Origin: an uncultured Lachnospiraceae bacterium
Lineage (GTDB): Bacteria; Bacillota; Clostridia; Lachnospirales; Lachnospiraceae
Assembly: GCA_947174725.1 (NCBI GenBank)
Contig: CAMWKA010000165.1
Span: 1 to 5,052 of the forward strand
Direction: 5' to 3'
DNA: 5,052 nucleotides
In this document: positions 1 through 5,052 of the stretch, in pieces
Layout of the letters: the number at the start of each line of letters is the position of its first letter
How positions within the stretch are numbered: the stretch's first letter is position 1
Made by a program: the position numbers and the translations under genes
The notes under the pieces: generated by a model
Seen by the model: the letters and a program-made list of their open reading frames with translations, nothing else
Told to the model about the DNA's origin: nothing
Database searches by the model: none

Positions 1-557
1 GGCATATATTCTACCTTAAGATCCTTATTCGGATAGGGATCATACGCAATGATCCTCATGGAAAATCCTTCCAGAATCTTGATCATACACTGCCCGATCT
101 TACCGGTTCCGATGACACCGGCTGTTTTCCCGTGGAAATCGACACCAAGAAGGCCGTTGATATTCATATTAAAATCCCTTGTCCTGCCGTAAGCCTTGTG
201 AATCATACGGTTACAGCTGAGCAGTAGTCCCATGGCAAACTCCGCAACTGCATCCGGTGAATACGCAGGCACCCTTAATACCTTGATCCTTCCAGACGCC
301 GCTTTCATGTCCACATGATTATATCCGGCGCTTCGAAGCAGGATCGCCTTGACGCCCATATCTACCAGCATATTGACCGCCTCAGCATTCGCGTCATCAT
401 TGACAAATATACAGACGGCGTCATATCCCCGCGCCAAAGACGCGGTATCCTCCATAAAGGGCAACTCGATAAAATGTATCTCATGACCATAGGTTTCCGC
501 CATCGGCTCAAACCAGATCCTGTCATACGGTTTTGTACTGTAAAATGCAATTTTCAT
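1..557 (-). CDS. ldhA: D-lactate dehydrogenase (LdhA type), N-terminal part, cut by window edge
   Basis: NAD-dependent D-2-hydroxyacid dehydrogenase, expected to reduce pyruvate to D-lactate in the cytoplasm and regenerate NAD+ during fermentation. The 185 visible residues resemble E. coli LdhA, recalled from memory, along their whole length: start MKIAFYSTKPYD, then VCIFVNDD at 48-55, the substrate-side loop LLRSAGYNHVD at 73-83, VPAYSPDAVAEFA at 96-108, and NRMIHKAYGRTRD at 116-128. The Rossmann nucleotide site GVIGTGKIG lies at 147-155 (GxGxxG at 150-155), followed by D173 in AYDPYP, the usual NAD ribose-binding aspartate. The catalytic Arg, Glu and His of the family lie in the missing C-terminal half (full length is about 330 residues). 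The ATG at 557-555 has an AGGG site 8 bases upstream. The 114-base gap to the preceding gene suggests its own promoter. The family is confident; substrate specificity within the D-2-hydroxyacid dehydrogenases is inferred from the LdhA-like N-terminus. Confidence 0.93.
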   Translation of the reverse strand, partial: MKIAFYSTKPYDRIWFEPMAETYGHEIHFIELPFMEDTASLARGYDAVCIFVNDDANAEAVNMLVDMGVKAILLRSAGYNHVDMKAASGRIKVLRVPAYSPDAVAEFAMGLLLSCNRMIHKAYGRTRDFNMNINGLLGVDFHGKTAGVIGTGKIGQCMIKILEGFSMRIIAYDPYPNKDLKVEYM

Positions 558-565
558 AATAATAA

Positions 566-569
566 CCCT
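566..569 (-). promoter_or_regulatory. Ribosome binding site of ldhA
   Basis: Minus-strand AGGG ends 8 bases before the ATG at 557. A second purine run, AAGGAAAAGG (580-571), lies just upstream and is partly inside an inverted repeat (573-608). The AGGG has the better spacing and supports the chosen start. Confidence 0.6.
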
Positions 570-572
570 GCC

Positions 573-608
573 TTTTCCTTAGATTATGCTTTTTTAGTGT
601 AAGGAAAA
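573..608. repeat. 9-base inverted repeat bracketing the ldhA -10 box
   Basis: Plus-strand TTTTCCTTA (573-581) and TAAGGAAAA (600-608) are perfect reverse complements separated by 18 bases. The spacer contains the putative -10 box of ldhA. No U-tract follows the distal arm on the minus strand, so a terminator role is unlikely. An operator is the more natural reading, although two purine/pyrimidine runs could arise by chance in AT-rich DNA. It does not match the TTGTTAA-N4-TTAACAA type of Rex site known from clostridia. Confidence 0.5.
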
Positions 609-611
609 AAC
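583..611 (-). promoter_or_regulatory. Candidate ldhA promoter with CATAAT -10 box
   Basis: Minus-strand CATAAT (588-583) matches the TATAAT consensus at five of six positions. The best-spaced -35 candidate, GTTTTT at 611-606 (17-base spacer), is poor. Transcription would begin near 576 and give a leader of about 18 bases holding the AGGG site. The -10 box lies between the arms of a 9-base inverted repeat, so a bound regulator there would block RNA polymerase. With such a weak -35 box, an activator or another start site is possible. Confidence 0.4.
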
Positions 612-617
612 AGAGTT

Positions 618-644
618 TTATGCATTAATCCGTGTGTTGCATAA
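618..644. repeat. 7-base inverted repeat downstream of the membrane-protein gene
   Basis: TTATGCA (618-624) and TGCATAA (638-644) are perfect reverse complements around a 13-base loop. On the minus strand the structure lies 27 bases after the stop codon of the 340-residue gene. It is followed, about 8 bases later, by a run of six T (612-607 region). It could be a weak intrinsic terminator for that gene or part of the ldhA control region. The AU-rich stem, large loop and offset T-run make a strong terminator unlikely. Confidence 0.35.
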
Positions 645-671
645 CAGATTTTCTTTTCAGTTTTTAATATA

Positions 672-1694
672 TCACCTCATGGTGGATTTGAAAAGAAGAC
701 ATCCAATGGCTATTGCAACAACTGCAAGCACCCAAACAGAAATGCACGGTGCATTAATTTTAGAATAAAAATCCTCCGGATCATCTGGATTGATCATAAG
801 CTCATATGTCCCACCAACTGTTGGTAAGCCATATGTTTTTTCTGTTCTTACCCCCATAATTGTGGTGCTGGATGTTATTTGTTTACTATTAGAATCTGCG
901 ACACAGAAGTTTTTACCCCTGAATGTATATTCATAAACCGGAATAAGTTTGATGTCGGAATTTCCACTACTGCCCCTGAATGTATTATCAGGAATTGGTA
1001 TTGCATAGCCAGCTCTCATCAATCTTCTCTGGAGATAAACGCAAACTGCCTGTACTTCTTCTGTATAAGTCTTTTTCCGAAAATAGTAATTCAAATAATG
1101 AAAAATAAGAAGCAACGGTCCGATACTTCCGATAATAACGCCTGATAACATACCCAGAACCCTGCCATTCATTGCCTGCAGCGACGGAATCTTTCCCGCA
1201 AGCAACTGATATCCTGATGCCAATATTACTTCAATGCCAAAAACCAGAAAAACGCAGCTTCTCATATGCTTTTTTAAAACAGTTCTTTCATCGATCATTA
1301 TACCTATTCCAATAAGAATGCACATAACTCCGATAGAAAAAACAAACGCTCCGGAATTGCCAAGCTTCAAGGCGACACATCCCAGAACAAGTGAAACCAT
1401 AGCTATGATGGCAAATATAGGATTTATAAAGGCACTCGTATTCTTAAAAGGAAGCCGCTCATAAGGATTTGGGGAATTCTGCGCAGACAATGTTGACATA
1501 TCTTCTATGTTGTTTTTCCAGCTCTTTGGTAGATGGTTCATAATCCCCTTCGGAAGACTCACATAAACTTTCGGGGTATTATTGTAGCCATTGCTATATT
1601 GCGGATCATAGCCGTTATTATACTGCTGTCCGTTATATTGTTGATCATAGTCATTGTTATACTGTTGACTGTTATCATATCCATTTTCGTTCAT
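672..1694 (-). CDS. Membrane protein with Q/N/Y-rich tail and DUF3592-like domain
   Basis: A 340-residue integral membrane protein of unknown function. Residues 1-40 are a low-complexity tail rich in Gln, Asn, Tyr and Gly with repeated QQYNN/NNGYD-like units. Hydrophobic segments lie at about 88-109, 113-133, 146-165, 180-202 and 317-335, giving roughly five membrane spans. Between the fourth and fifth is a soluble region whose part 251-310 reads like the DUF3592 family: PVYEYTFRGKNF, then a glycine-containing turn (VGGTYELMI), then NPDDPEDFY. No catalytic motif is visible. The basic stretch RKK (206-208) right after the fourth span suggests that the soluble part faces the cytoplasm, by the positive-inside rule. 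No signal peptide is present; the tail precedes the first span. The ATG at 1694 has an ideal AGGAGG site 7 bases upstream. Its base composition looks more AT-rich than the two genes upstream. The DUF3592 assignment is from pattern memory and moderately sure; the membrane topology is inferred. Confidence 0.85.
   Translation of the reverse strand: MNENGYDNSQQYNNDYDQQYNGQQYNNGYDPQYSNGYNNTPKVYVSLPKGIMNHLPKSWKNNIEDMSTLSAQNSPNPYERLPFKNTSAFINPIFAIIAMVSLVLGCVALKLGNSGAFVFSIGVMCILIGIGIMIDERTVLKKHMRSCVFLVFGIEVILASGYQLLAGKIPSLQAMNGRVLGMLSGVIIGSIGPLLLIFHYLNYYFRKKTYTEEVQAVCVYLQRRLMRAGYAIPIPDNTFRGSSGNSDIKLIPVYEYTFRGKNFCVADSNSKQITSSTTIMGVRTEKTYGLPTVGGTYELMINPDDPEDFYSKINAPCISVWVLAVVAIAIGCLLFKSTMR
1578..1670 (-). 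repeat. Degenerate repeats coding for a Gln/Asn/Tyr/Gly-rich tail
   Basis: Codons for residues 9-39 of the membrane protein encode imperfect repeats: QQYNNDYD, QQYNG, QQYNNGYD, PQYSNGYNN. The period is irregular (5 to 9 residues). The segment is probably disordered and lies before the first membrane span. Such tails are prone to length variation by slippage, but here the synonymous codons vary, so it is not a fresh perfect DNA repeat. Confidence 0.65.
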
Positions 1695-1701
1695 TGGTGA
1701 G

Positions 1702-1707
1702 CCTCCT
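1702..1707 (-). promoter_or_regulatory. Perfect Shine-Dalgarno site of the membrane-protein gene
   Basis: Minus-strand AGGAGG ends 7 bases before the ATG at 1694. The core is full consensus with optimal spacing and fixes the start codon. Confidence 0.9.
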
Positions 1708-1710
1708 ATT

Positions 1711-1727
1711 TTATTAATCTTTAATAA
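1711..1727. repeat. AT palindrome in the leader of the membrane-protein gene
   Basis: TTATTAA (1711-1717) and TTAATAA (1721-1727) are perfect reverse complements with a 3-base centre. The palindrome sits between the -10 box (1734-1729) and the AGGAGG site, overlapping the expected transcription start. It could be a small operator. As RNA it would form only a weak AU hairpin. Confidence 0.5.
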
Positions 1728-1728
1728 G

Positions 1729-1737
1729 ATTATATCA
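1729..1737 (-). promoter_or_regulatory. Extended -10 promoter of the membrane-protein gene
   Basis: Minus-strand TGATATAAT (1737-1729) is a perfect extended -10 element (TG, one base, TATAAT). No good -35 box is found at 16-18 bases, which an extended -10 can compensate for. Transcription would begin near 1722, giving a leader of about 28 bases with the AGGAGG site correctly placed. The element lies after the terminator of the preceding gene, as expected for an independent unit. Confidence 0.65.
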
Positions 1738-1750
1738 TATAGGTAATGAA

Positions 1751-1756
1751 ATTATA
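1751..1756 (-). promoter_or_regulatory. Second candidate -10 box upstream of the membrane-protein gene
   Basis: A second perfect TATAAT lies at 1756-1751 on the minus strand, within TATATAATTTC. The best upstream partners are weak (GTTAAT at 1778-1773 with a 16-base spacer, TAGTTA at 1780-1775 with 18). It may be an alternative start or chance in AT-rich DNA, and is less likely than the extended -10 downstream. Confidence 0.3.
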
Positions 1757-1813
1757 TACGAAGATATTCCACATTAACTATGATCTTTTTAGAAAATAGC
1801 AACGATATTTCCC

Positions 1814-1839
1814 AAAATAAAGACCGGTCAACCCGGTCT
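1814..1839 (-). terminator. Intrinsic terminator after the TPR/DUF4037/DUF4125 gene
   Basis: On the minus strand AGACCGG, loop GTTGA, CCGGTCT is a perfect 7-bp GC-rich stem followed by TTATTTT. The first two stem bases are the last two bases of the TAG stop codon, so the hairpin begins within the stop. On the plus strand the same stem is followed by ATAATTTTTCT, so it may also stop transcripts coming from the other side. Confidence 0.85.
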
Positions 1840-4366
1840 ATAATTTTTCTTCCGCATCTTCTACGGATTCATAACCATACATCAGCGCCGTCTGGTTCAT
1901 GATCTCATAAGCAAGGTTCTTCCCCGCCTGCTGCACGGATACGATAAATCTGCCGTACAGGATCAGGGTTTCCTCGGAATAAGTCCCAAGCTCTCCCCGA
2001 AGATATGTCTCATAGGAAGTATTATATGGCGTATCATCGCTGGTATGGATGCTCCTCGCATTGCCCGCCATCTTCGGATATTTTTCCGCAAATCCCTCCA
2101 TCCATCCAACCTGTATCTTGATGATCTCCTCCTGAATGGCGATCCTCTCTTCACTTCTTTCAGGCAGATCTTTTTCCAGCCCCGCATACTTTTCCGGAGC
2201 CGTGGACTTCATCATACGGGCATATTTCTCTGTGATCAGATTCCAGCCTTTCTCTTCGGCATCCATAAGATCCTGATAGAAACTTGCCAGAAGCTCCTCC
2301 GTCCATGTCAGGTACTGGCTTTTACGCATAATGGAAAACGTATTCCAGTTATTCTGACAGTCAGCACGACCGCCTTCATTTTCCACTTTATCAAACTGCT
2401 TCCATTCTAATGCTACGATCTTTTCTACATATTCTTCCTTTGACATGGCTGATACCTTCCTTTCCAATACATCTCCGATATAATTTTCCAGAAACGGCGG
2501 CTGTCCATCCATGGAAACCCTTCTTTGCGCCAGTCCCTGCCGTTCTATTTCACCCAAAAGCTCCTCCGCGATCTGATCAAATGCAGCCATGATCTGATCT
2601 TCATGATTCACCTTCATGGGATCATATGCCACGTTCTTCCACGCCTCCGCCTGAAGTCCCAGCCCGCTGATCCGGTCAAGAAGTTTTATGATCTTCTGCG
2701 GCGCAGCAGATCTCCTTCCCAGTGTTTCCATTCCTTTCCGCATCCATTTATAATAAGGCGCATAGGCTTTGTCCAGCAGATAGCATAGCTCCATTGCAGC
2801 TTTCATTCCTTCCGCCACGCAGACATCGGCAGTCACATAATCTTTTCTTGCCATCATCCGCGAATAATTACTCTGGGCATACTGCGAAAATTCATGCAGC
2901 TTTTCCGCCATCCTTTTTCCCCGGATCTCATCCGAATAATATGCCCTGATCTGCTCCCGAATAGCGGTAAATGTTCCAAGATCGTCACGAAAAACCTCAC
3001 CATTTACAACTGTGGCAAGACGCTCCTCAGGAAGCCGCTGCCATATATCATCGCGCAGTGGTTGTCTCTGCCTGCATCCATCTTCCGGCTGTTTAGATTC
3101 GTTCTCCTGCACATTCCATATAACTCCTGTTCCCAGTAGTTCTTCATAAAATGCGTGGATCTCAAATACGCCCCTGCGTTTCTTTAAAAAAAGTTCTATA
3201 ATATCTGCATCATATCCCCTGCTGTTGATGAGCCGTTGACGATACTCTTCTATCAATCGGTCATACTCCTTCTGCAATGCTTCCCCGATCTGCTGATCAT
3301 CCTCCGGAAGCAGCCACATACAAAAACCGATCCCGTAATCGTGATCCTTAGAGATCTCATCATCAAAACCAAAACAGTCGGAACCCTCGCCCACCATTCC
3401 GACAGCGATCCGATGCTCATATTCCGGAAATATTTCATGGATCATCGGCACACCGTACTTTTCATAAAACCAACGGCTGCGGGCGAGATTGCCCTGCCAC
3501 GCTTCCGGTTCCTCATCTGACGCCTGACGGTTTAATGTCTCTGCAGACAGTTTGATTGCAGCCGCATAATTCTCCGCTACTCTATCATATGCTTCCGTGC
3601 GGCCTACATGCTTTTCCAATTCCTTCATTGCCTTAGCATAATATTCCGCCGCCTCACCATACCGCCGCCCCAGATAAAGCGCGTCTCCCATGGCTGAGAG
3701 GACGCCGCTGTAATGCATATCCTGCCCGCCGTCCCTTTCATGGATCTCAAGGGCTTTTTTCAGATGGGCAACTGCCTGAGAGTATATTTCCTTTGCCTGC
3801 TTCTCCTGATATAATCGCAACAGCGTCACCGCGAGGTTGCAGTGTGTGGTAGCAATCGGCATCACAGCATCCGGATAACCGGACACCACCTCCAAAGCTT
3901 TCTCTAACATGATCCTCGCATTGTCAAAATCCTGCATTTCCTGATACAGAAGGCTCCAGTTGTTGTAAAGGCTCGCATAGTTAAATTCTCCTGCCGAAAG
4001 TTTCTTCTTATAAATCGCCTGGGTCTGTTGATATAAAGTAAGGGAATCCTCCCATTTTCCAAAGGCGCGGTATGCATTGGCAACATTAAGAAGGCTGGTG
4101 GCGTACTCCACGCTGCCTTCCAGCCCCATCTCCCGCATCAGCTCCAGATCCTGTTCGCAATACTTCAACCCTTTTTCATTCTGGCTCGTATCCCGGCAAA
4201 ATCCGATGATCTCATTTAAAAGCGTTACCGCAGAGTAGTAATCCGGTTCCGCATAGGCTTTATCGATCTGCTCCACAAGGAACGCCTCGATTTCGTCAAG
4301 CCCCTTCACCCCAAACATATTATCATATTCCGCTAAAACCTGATTAATGTCCATACTGGTAACCAT
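1838..4366 (-). CDS. TPR–DUF4037 nucleotidyltransferase-like–DUF4125 protein
   Basis: An 842-residue soluble protein with three parts. Residues about 42-275 are TPR-like helical hairpins (for example YATSLLNVANAYRAFGKWED at 88-107 and EAAEYYAKAMKELEKH at 238-253), expected to bind a protein partner. Residues about 296-585 match DUF4037: VGMVGEGSDCFGFDDEIS at 322-339 followed by DHDYG (341-345), i.e. GS-x11-DxD, the metal-binding signature of the nucleotidyltransferase fold. GEVFRDDLGTFTAIRE lies at 456-471, and the helical part contains YAQSNYSRMMARKDY (496-510) and YAPYYKWMRKG (535-545). Residues about 635-835 match DUF4125, with EWKQFDKVENEGGRADCQNN (654-673), WNTFSIMRKSQ (674-684) and EKYARMM (713-719). 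No signal peptide or membrane span is seen, so it is cytoplasmic. It starts 27 bases after the rpn-type gene and ends at a terminator. Start at Met1 (4366) or Met5 (4354) is open; homologues as I recall them begin at the MDI of Met5. The substrate is unknown; catalysis is inferred only from the conserved signature. Confidence 0.9.
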   Translation of the reverse strand: MVTSMDINQVLAEYDNMFGVKGLDEIEAFLVEQIDKAYAEPDYYSAVTLLNEIIGFCRDTSQNEKGLKYCEQDLELMREMGLEGSVEYATSLLNVANAYRAFGKWEDSLTLYQQTQAIYKKKLSAGEFNYASLYNNWSLLYQEMQDFDNARIMLEKALEVVSGYPDAVMPIATTHCNLAVTLLRLYQEKQAKEIYSQAVAHLKKALEIHERDGGQDMHYSGVLSAMGDALYLGRRYGEAAEYYAKAMKELEKHVGRTEAYDRVAENYAAAIKLSAETLNRQASDEEPEAWQGNLARSRWFYEKYGVPMIHEIFPEYEHRIAVGMVGEGSDCFGFDDEISKDHDYGIGFCMWLLPEDDQQIGEALQKEYDRLIEEYRQRLINSRGYDADIIELFLKKRRGVFEIHAFYEELLGTGVIWNVQENESKQPEDGCRQRQPLRDDIWQRLPEERLATVVNGEVFRDDLGTFTAIREQIRAYYSDEIRGKRMAEKLHEFSQYAQSNYSRMMARKDYVTADVCVAEGMKAAMELCYLLDKAYAPYYKWMRKGMETLGRRSAAPQKIIKLLDRISGLGLQAEAWKNVAYDPMKVNHEDQIMAAFDQIAEELLGEIERQGLAQRRVSMDGQPPFLENYIGDVLERKVSAMSKEEYVEKIVALEWKQFDKVENEGGRADCQNNWNTFSIMRKSQYLTWTEELLASFYQDLMDAEEKGWNLITEKYARMMKSTAPEKYAGLEKDLPERSEERIAIQEEIIKIQVGWMEGFAEKYPKMAGNARSIHTSDDTPYNTSYETYLRGELGTYSEETLILYGRFIVSVQQAGKNLAYEIMNQTALMYGYESVEDAEEKL

Positions 4367-4367
4367 G

Positions 4368-4375
4368 CCTTTCCT
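4368..4375 (-). promoter_or_regulatory. Ribosome binding site of the 842-residue gene
   Basis: Minus-strand AGGAAAGG (4375-4368) precedes two in-frame ATGs. AGGA is 5 bases from Met1 (4366), slightly short but workable. The trailing AAGG is 13 bases from Met5 (4354), rather long. Spacing therefore slightly favours Met1, while family-like sequence favours Met5 (MDINQ). Confidence 0.5.
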
Positions 4376-4393
4376 GTTAAATACAACGCCATT

Positions 4394-5052
4394 TTATTTT
4401 TCAGAGTTATTGCGATTGGCAAGCAGACTGCGGAGATGTTCGATTTCCGCTTTATTCTTAGCAATTTCATCATCTTTCTTTGCGATATCAGCATGATTTT
4501 GGGCAATTTCTGCATCCTTCTTTGCAATTTCAGCATCCTTCTGTGAAAGCTGTTCCTTCAGTTCATCTCGCTCCCCAGTAACTTGTTTGAGGCGTTTTTC
4601 TCTGCCTGCCGTGCGGCGGTAATAATCCTCGCGCGCTTCGCACTGCTGTCTGATCTTTTCCTCCTGCGTAAGCTGACGGACGGTCACAACGGCATCTTCG
4701 ATATATTGATTGTTTTCTGCAAGCATTTTTAGTTCCTCCCAAGTAGTAGCCTTGAAAAGAGCGGCCCAGCGGTCGATCTGATGGGCACGGTCTTCCTTGG
4801 TTGCAAGATCTATATGAGTTAAGTCTAACACAGACAGCCGAAATTTGTCACTATATATCCGGTGATTTTTTTCATTCATAAGATAGTAGTTGGCAAAGAA
4901 TTCGGGACTGTCCTCAAAGAGGGTGAAGTCCAGAAGTCCGATCTGAATTGCGGGACGGACATCTTCGTAATCTTCCCCTCGATTTAAACTGTCAAAAACG
5001 CGGCACAGATAGCACAGGGAGCGTTCCGGCCAGTTCCCTTCATTAATGACCT
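4394..5052 (-). CDS. Rpn-family nuclease/transposase, C-terminal part, cut by window edge
   Basis: The reading frame is open from the right edge to TAA at 4396-4394, giving 218 visible residues; the gene begins outside the window. The sequence resembles the Rpn / PD-(D/E)XK nuclease family transposase proteins common in Lachnospiraceae: WPERSLCYLCRVFDSL at visible residues 7-22, IQIGLLDFTLF at 35-45, then NHRIYSDKFRLSVLDLTHID, HQIDRWAALFKATTWEELKM and EKIRQQCEAREDYYRR. The catalytic PD-(D/E)XK residues lie nearer the N-terminus and cannot be checked. The tail (visible residues about 140-210) is a charged coiled coil with five 7-residue repeats. Members characterised in E. coli (RpnA) are DNA endonucleases that raise RecA-independent recombination; activity here is unproven. 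An ATG at 4879 is internal and lacks a ribosome binding site, so the frame should be read through it. It is followed closely by the TPR/DUF4037/DUF4125 gene. Confidence 0.85.
   Translation of the reverse strand, partial: VINEGNWPERSLCYLCRVFDSLNRGEDYEDVRPAIQIGLLDFTLFEDSPEFFANYYLMNEKNHRIYSDKFRLSVLDLTHIDLATKEDRAHQIDRWAALFKATTWEELKMLAENNQYIEDAVVTVRQLTQEEKIRQQCEAREDYYRRTAGREKRLKQVTGERDELKEQLSQKDAEIAKKDAEIAQNHADIAKKDDEIAKNKAEIEHLRSLLANRNNSEK
4439..4543 (-). repeat. Five tandem 21-base repeats encoding coiled-coil heptads
   Basis: Five consecutive 7-residue units lie near the end of the Rpn-like protein: QKDAEIA, KKDAEIA, QNHADIA, KKDDEIA, NKAEIE preceded by K. On the DNA these are 21-base units with clear similarity (plus-strand core GCAATTTCAGCATCCTTCTT). 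The pattern, with Ile and Ala at fixed heptad positions and charged residues between, is that of a coiled coil. Near-identical 21-base units allow copy-number change without a frameshift. Confidence 0.85.

Noticed and set aside
315..602. Plus-strand open frame antisense to ldhA.
   Set aside because: The minus strand encodes clear LdhA sequence across almost all of this stretch, and the plus-strand product resembles nothing.
558..671. A Rex operator upstream of ldhA.
   Set aside because: No TTGTTAA-N4-TTAACAA-like palindrome is found. The closest piece, TGTT-ATGC-AACA on the minus strand, has the wrong half-sites and spacing.
2045..3139. Series of plus-strand open frames antisense to the 842-residue gene.
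   Set aside because: They are shadows of the minus-strand gene: no ribosome binding sites noted, Pro/His/Phe/Leu-rich compositions typical of antisense reading, and no family resemblance.
4393..4422. TTGCCA (4422-4417) with AATAAA 18 bases downstream as a promoter for the 842-residue gene inside the end of the rpn gene.
   Set aside because: The -10 box is poor, the spacing long, and the alternative TAAAAT needs a 20-base spacer. It is possible but too weak to annotate.
4439..4543. The 21-base tandem repeats as a CRISPR array or iterons.
   Set aside because: The units are directly adjacent with no spacers, stay in the coding frame and encode coiled-coil heptads.
4877..4879. ATG at 4879 as the start of a separate 161-residue protein (an internal small Rpn product, as known for E. 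coli rpn genes).
   Set aside because: The frame is open upstream to the window edge with typical Rpn-family sequence, and no Shine-Dalgarno site precedes this ATG.

Overview
The window fits a low-to-mid-GC, Gram-positive gut anaerobe, most likely of the Lachnospiraceae (Clostridia). The reasons are the combination of a TPR/DUF4037/DUF4125 protein, an Rpn-type (PD-(D/E)XK) transposase/nuclease with a coiled-coil tail, purine-rich Shine-Dalgarno sites, and a fermentative D-lactate dehydrogenase. This placement comes from recognising families by eye, not from a database search. All four genes lie on the minus strand, so transcription runs from the right edge towards position 1.

Layout in transcription order. 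(1) 5052-4394: 3' part of an rpn-family gene; its catalytic core lies beyond the right edge. It ends in a coiled coil built from five 7-residue repeats. (2) 4366-1838, only 27 bases downstream: an 842-residue multidomain protein with N-terminal TPR-like helices, a DUF4037 nucleotidyltransferase-like domain carrying a GS-x11-DHD signature, and a C-terminal DUF4125 domain. A compact terminator hairpin at 1814-1839 starts inside its stop codon. (3) 1694-672: a 340-residue membrane protein with a Gln/Asn/Tyr-rich N-terminal tail, about five membrane segments and a DUF3592-like domain. It has its own extended -10 promoter, an AT palindrome in its leader and a perfect AGGAGG ribosome binding site. 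(4) 557-1: the N-terminal 185 residues of an LdhA-type D-lactate dehydrogenase, with its own short leader. Its 114-base upstream gap holds two inverted repeats, one of which brackets the putative -10 box.

The genes probably form three transcription units: rpn plus the TPR/DUF4037/DUF4125 gene (shared or read-through), the membrane protein alone, and ldhA alone. No pathway clearly joins them. LdhA is ordinary redox/fermentation metabolism, turning pyruvate into D-lactate to regenerate NAD+. The most intriguing part is the right-hand half, where a putative nucleotidyltransferase fused to a protein-interaction scaffold and an uncharacterised C-terminal domain sits directly behind a nuclease/transposase-family gene. 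No RNA gene, CRISPR array, insertion-sequence end or attachment site was seen. No stretch above 300 bases lacks a gene.
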